From Deinococcus betulae (lineage in GTDB: Bacteria > Deinococcota > Deinococci > Deinococcales > Deinococcaceae), in the NCBI RefSeq assembly GCF_020166395.1, contig NZ_JAIQXU010000019.1, positions 1 to 64,000 of the forward strand: 64,000 bases of DNA, in the 5' to 3' direction. The position numbers were made by a program, and so were the translations under genes. The number at the start of each line of letters is the position of its first letter. The first letter of the stretch is position 1. The notes under the pieces were generated by a model that worked only from the letters and a program-made list of their open reading frames with translations, searched no databases and had not been told where the DNA came from. This document shows, in pieces, positions 61,470-64,000 of this stretch.

Positions 61470-62807
61470 ATGGCATTTCGTGACGTTCTGAATATTGAGG
61501 TGGCGGCGGGCAACGGCGGAGACGGCAGCATGTCGTTTCACCGGGCCAAGTACATGGAAAAAGGCGGCCCAGACGGCGGGCACGGCGGCAAGGGCGGCAG
61601 TATCGTTCTGCGGGCCACCCAGGGCGTCGAGAGCCTGGAACGGCTGGTGGGCCGCCGCAAGTTCAAGGCGCCCAACGGCGCGTACGGCGAGGGCCGCCTG
61701 CGCCAGGGGTCCGACGGCGAGGACATCTTTATTGATGTGCCTGTGGGCACCACCGCCTTTGACGAGGACAGCGGCCGTGTGATTGCCGACCTGGTGCGGG
61801 TGGGCGAGGAACGGGTAATTGCGCGCGGCGGCTCGGGCGGGCGCGGCAACAGCACCTTTACCAGCAGCACCCGGCAGGCGCCCCGCTTTGCCGAACTGGG
61901 CACGGCAGGCCAGAAGCGCCGCGTGCGACTGGAACTGCGCCTGATTGCCGATGTCGGCCTAGTGGGCTACCCCAATGCGGGCAAGAGCAGCCTGCTGGCG
62001 GCGCTGTCACGGGCCAACCCGGCGATTGCTGACTATCCGTTTACGACCCTCTCTCCCATCCTGGGCGTGGTGGACCGGCTGGATGAGGCGGGCACGCCGC
62101 TGGACGAGCGCTTCACCCTGGCGGATATTCCCGGCATCATTGAGGGCGCCAGTGAGGGGAAAGGCCTGGGGCTAGAGTTCCTGCGGCACATCAGCCGCAC
62201 GCGCCTGCTGGTCTACGTCCTGGACGTGACACGCAACCCCGTTGAAGAGCTGCGCCAGTTGCAGGCCGAGCTGTACGCCTACGATCCCAGCTTGCTGGAG
62301 CAGGTGGCCCTGGTGGCGCTGAACAAGGTCGAACTGACCGACGAGGACCTGGCGGTCATGGCCGAAGATGAACTGGTCCAGTTTGGTCTGCCGGTCGTCC
62401 ACGTCAGCGCTAAGGAAGGCCAGGGGCAGGCCCAGCTGCGCGAGGCCATTTTTCAGATGCTCCCTGACCGCGAGCTGTGGGCGCAGACACATGCCCTGGA
62501 GATTGAGCCCGACACCGTGCGCGAGGAAGCACTGCGAATCGAGTTCCGCATTGATCCAGCGGCGCGTGGAGTAGGCATTGTGTCTACAGGGCAGCCTGAA
62601 CGGGTCTGGACCATTCATGGCGGCGGCTTTCAAGAGCGGATTGTGCGCTTCTCGCGGTATCTGGAAGAAGCGTCCGAGTATCTGGGCAGTGTGTTTAAGC
62701 GCCAGGGCCTGTACAACGCTCTGAAGCGCGCCGGCGCCCGCGAAGGCGATACGGTGGAGATCGGAACCCACCGCTTCGAGTATTTCGACGAGGAAGAGGG
62801 AAAGTAA
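61470..62807 (+). CDS. obgE: Obg-family GTPase
   Basis: 445 aa. Obg fold N-terminal Gly-rich domain ([31 protein letters not shown]), G domain with [14 protein letters not shown] (G1), the YPFTT switch (G2), [12 protein letters not shown] (G3) and LNKVEL (G4), and a C-terminal OCT domain. Involved in 50S assembly and stress control. Located after rplU-rpmA as in many bacteria. GGAGG precedes ATG 61470. Confidence 0.95.
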   Translation: MAFRDVLNIEVAAGNGGDGSMSFHRAKYMEKGGPDGGHGGKGGSIVLRATQGVESLERLVGRRKFKAPNGAYGEGRLRQGSDGEDIFIDVPVGTTAFDEDSGRVIADLVRVGEERVIARGGSGGRGNSTFTSSTRQAPRFAELGTAGQKRRVRLELRLIADVGLVGYPNAGKSSLLAALSRANPAIADYPFTTLSPILGVVDRLDEAGTPLDERFTLADIPGIIEGASEGKGLGLEFLRHISRTRLLVYVLDVTRNPVEELRQLQAELYAYDPSLLEQVALVALNKVELTDEDLAVMAEDELVQFGLPVVHVSAKEGQGQAQLREAIFQMLPDRELWAQTHALEIEPDTVREEALRIEFRIDPAARGVGIVSTGQPERVWTIHGGGFQERIVRFSRYLEEASEYLGSVFKRQGLYNALKRAGAREGDTVEIGTHRFEYFDEEEGK

Positions 62808-62818
62808 CCGAGACGAGG

Positions 62819-62857
62819 AAGGCGCGCGGCTGCCCTGGGCAGCCGCGCGCCTTCCTG
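62819..62857. terminator. Bidirectional terminator between obgE and the pilus-like gene
   Basis: 17-bp perfect stem (62819-62835 with 62841-62857, loop CCTGG), GC-rich with AAGG/CCTT ends. Between two convergent genes; no U-tract. Confidence 0.75.
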
Positions 62858-62865
62858 TGAAGACT

Positions 62866-64000
62866 TTACTGCGCGAAGTCGCGGGTGAAGTTTTCCTGCT
62901 TGATATAGACAAAACGGGGGGTCAGAGGGGGCAGCTTGGAACTCTGCCGGAAATTCTCTTCAAACTTCCATTGGCGCAGAGGCGGGTTGTACGTAGTCGT
63001 GTTCACCTGGAACGAGCCCTTGGCATGCTGCGGCTGATCCAGGCTGACCAGCGAACCGCGGTAGTTGTACTTCTGAATGCCTTTGGCGTTGCCGCCGTTG
63101 GCACCCCATTCTTCGTGAAAGCGCATCATGTTGTGAACACCGCCACTTTGAAGGTCCGAAGAAAGGTTGTCGTAAATCTTACGCTCAGCAACGGTGGTAG
63201 CTGTCCCCGCCAGAATAGCGGTGTTCACGGTAGTTTCAGACGCCTGGCGGTAAGTAAGGGGCATTTTTGACAGCAGGTCACCCTCGACCCGAATGTTGTT
63301 TCCCGTATTTGCCAGTGGCATGCTCGGAATCAGCGTGGACGTAAGGCCCGTACTATTATTCAGGAGACCGGCTCCAGCCTTACGGTCAGCAACCCCCTGG
63401 GTCGAATAAACATAATAGGTCAGGCCATCAATGTTCACAGCGTCGGAGTAGAGCGTGCGACTCACAGCTGTCGTCACGGCTGCTGCTGCTGCACTCGTTG
63501 CAGGGCAGGTCGTGGGTACAGTCACGACAGGAGGCAAAATGGCGGTGGCTCTACTTAAGGTAACGCAAGTAGTACTCAACCAGAAAGTAGCTGGCTCCTC
63601 CCACGCTTCAGACACGATATTAAAACTGTCCGCCAGAACCGCAGACGGCACCCAGTCGACGCTACTAGGCAGAGCTTTGTTAAAGTCGCCCTGGACATAA
63701 GCGGCCTGGTCGGTCACGAACGTAACCCCCTTGGGCCTGGCGCCGCTCTCGGCCTTCAGGACATCAGCATTCCACAGCCGAACACCGTAGTTGTTGGCAA
63801 CCGGGGCGTCAGACTGGGCAATCGCGCCGTTACTGCCATTGGTCAGTGGCACGGCCAGCAGGCTGCTGGTCACGGTGGAGTTGGCGGCGCCGCGGTCATC
63901 TACTGTCATGTAGATCACTAGACCGCCTTCAGTGGCATTTTGCAGACCGCCCGAAACACCCAGCACACTTGAATTGGTGCTGTTCTCAATGCACGAGAGC
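62866..64000 (-). CDS. Pilus-associated (DUF4900/PilX-like) protein, C-terminal part
   Basis: Partial: the frame is open through the window end at 64000, so the N-terminus is missing; 377 residues are visible. Segments GLVIYMTVDDRGAAN, PKGVTFVTDQAAYVQGDFN and a Tyr/Asn-rich C-terminal half (YYVYSTQG..., YNPPLRQWKFEENFRQSSKLPPLTPRFVYIKQENFTRDF) look like the Deinococcus DUF4900 proteins, which usually start with a type IV pilin-like PilX segment. Extracellular beta-rich protein. Assignment is from recollection of the family pattern and moderate. Confidence 0.6.
   Translation of the reverse strand, partial: LSCIENSTNSSVLGVSGGLQNATEGGLVIYMTVDDRGAANSTVTSSLLAVPLTNGSNGAIAQSDAPVANNYGVRLWNADVLKAESGARPKGVTFVTDQAAYVQGDFNKALPSSVDWVPSAVLADSFNIVSEAWEEPATFWLSTTCVTLSRATAILPPVVTVPTTCPATSAAAAAVTTAVSRTLYSDAVNIDGLTYYVYSTQGVADRKAGAGLLNNSTGLTSTLIPSMPLANTGNNIRVEGDLLSKMPLTYRQASETTVNTAILAGTATTVAERKIYDNLSSDLQSGGVHNMMRFHEEWGANGGNAKGIQKYNYRGSLVSLDQPQHAKGSFQVNTTTYNPPLRQWKFEENFRQSSKLPPLTPRFVYIKQENFTRDFAQ

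Overview
The window is a GC-rich chromosomal segment from a Deinococcus-type bacterium. I infer this from several things: an extended N-terminal-tail Dps like D. radiodurans Dps1; a homologue of the DR2241 CbiX-like protein; a HAIR/HspR-type operator in front of dnaK; and, most tellingly, at least a dozen genes whose start codon lies 6-8 nt after a TANNNT -10 box, the leaderless-mRNA signature described for Deinococcus. No rRNA, tRNA or CRISPR array was seen. Almost the whole window is ordinary housekeeping DNA with dense, often overlapping genes.

Layout. 1-9.3 kb: a secreted phosphodiester-glycosidase-like protein, a DUF937/Ig-like membrane protein, rodA, minE-minD (minus strand), then rimO, a DUF2330 protein and a prepilin peptidase (plus). 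9.4-13 kb: a lipoprotein, an aldehyde dehydrogenase behind a FadR-like palindrome, mobA, and an IS1-family element with a textbook -1 frameshift cassette. 13-24.9 kb: DUF4385, dps, a metallo-beta-lactamase-fold hydrolase, an APC permease, an MFS transporter, an S41 protease, an M20 peptidase, an EF-hand protein, and the CbiX/DR2241 chelatase. 25-32 kb: a purine operon, purC-methyltransferase-purS-purQ-membrane protein-DinB-purL-purF, behind a structured leader. 32.07-34.10 kb: an AT-rich island squeezed between purF and dnaE. 34.1-39.4 kb: dnaE, carrying a full 435-residue intein with a LAGLIDADG endonuclease. 39.7-45 kb: a 44-aa leaderless small membrane protein, a PAS protein, and dnaK / grpE / VF530-ankyrin / dnaJ. 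45-64 kb: CBS protein, subtilase, fba, an aminotransferase-MazG-murI-rph overlapping operon, DoxX, corA, ferredoxin, a nucleotidyltransferase, a two-component system, a lipoprotein, a YkvA protein, rplU-rpmA-obgE, and the C-terminal part of a pilus-like (DUF4900-like) protein running off the end.

The most exciting item is the island at 32.07-34.10 kb. It encodes a retron-type reverse transcriptase (YADD active site, NAxxH and VTG retron signatures) fused in one polypeptide to a C-terminal TOPRIM nuclease domain. Directly upstream I find a 234-nt region bounded by a 14-bp inverted repeat (a1/a2), beginning at the predicted start site of an extended -10 promoter, which is the expected msr-msd noncoding RNA. 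A 7-bp direct repeat flanks the island exactly between the convergent purF and dnaE stop codons. No separate effector gene is present, so this looks like a compact, single-protein retron defence system, or one that has lost a partner.

Other points of interest are the IS1 slippery heptamer plus 14-bp stimulator stem, the dnaE intein, the HAIR operator, tandem CGAGA-loop hairpins in the purC leader, a small leaderless gene, and direct-repeat sites at the response-regulator promoter.
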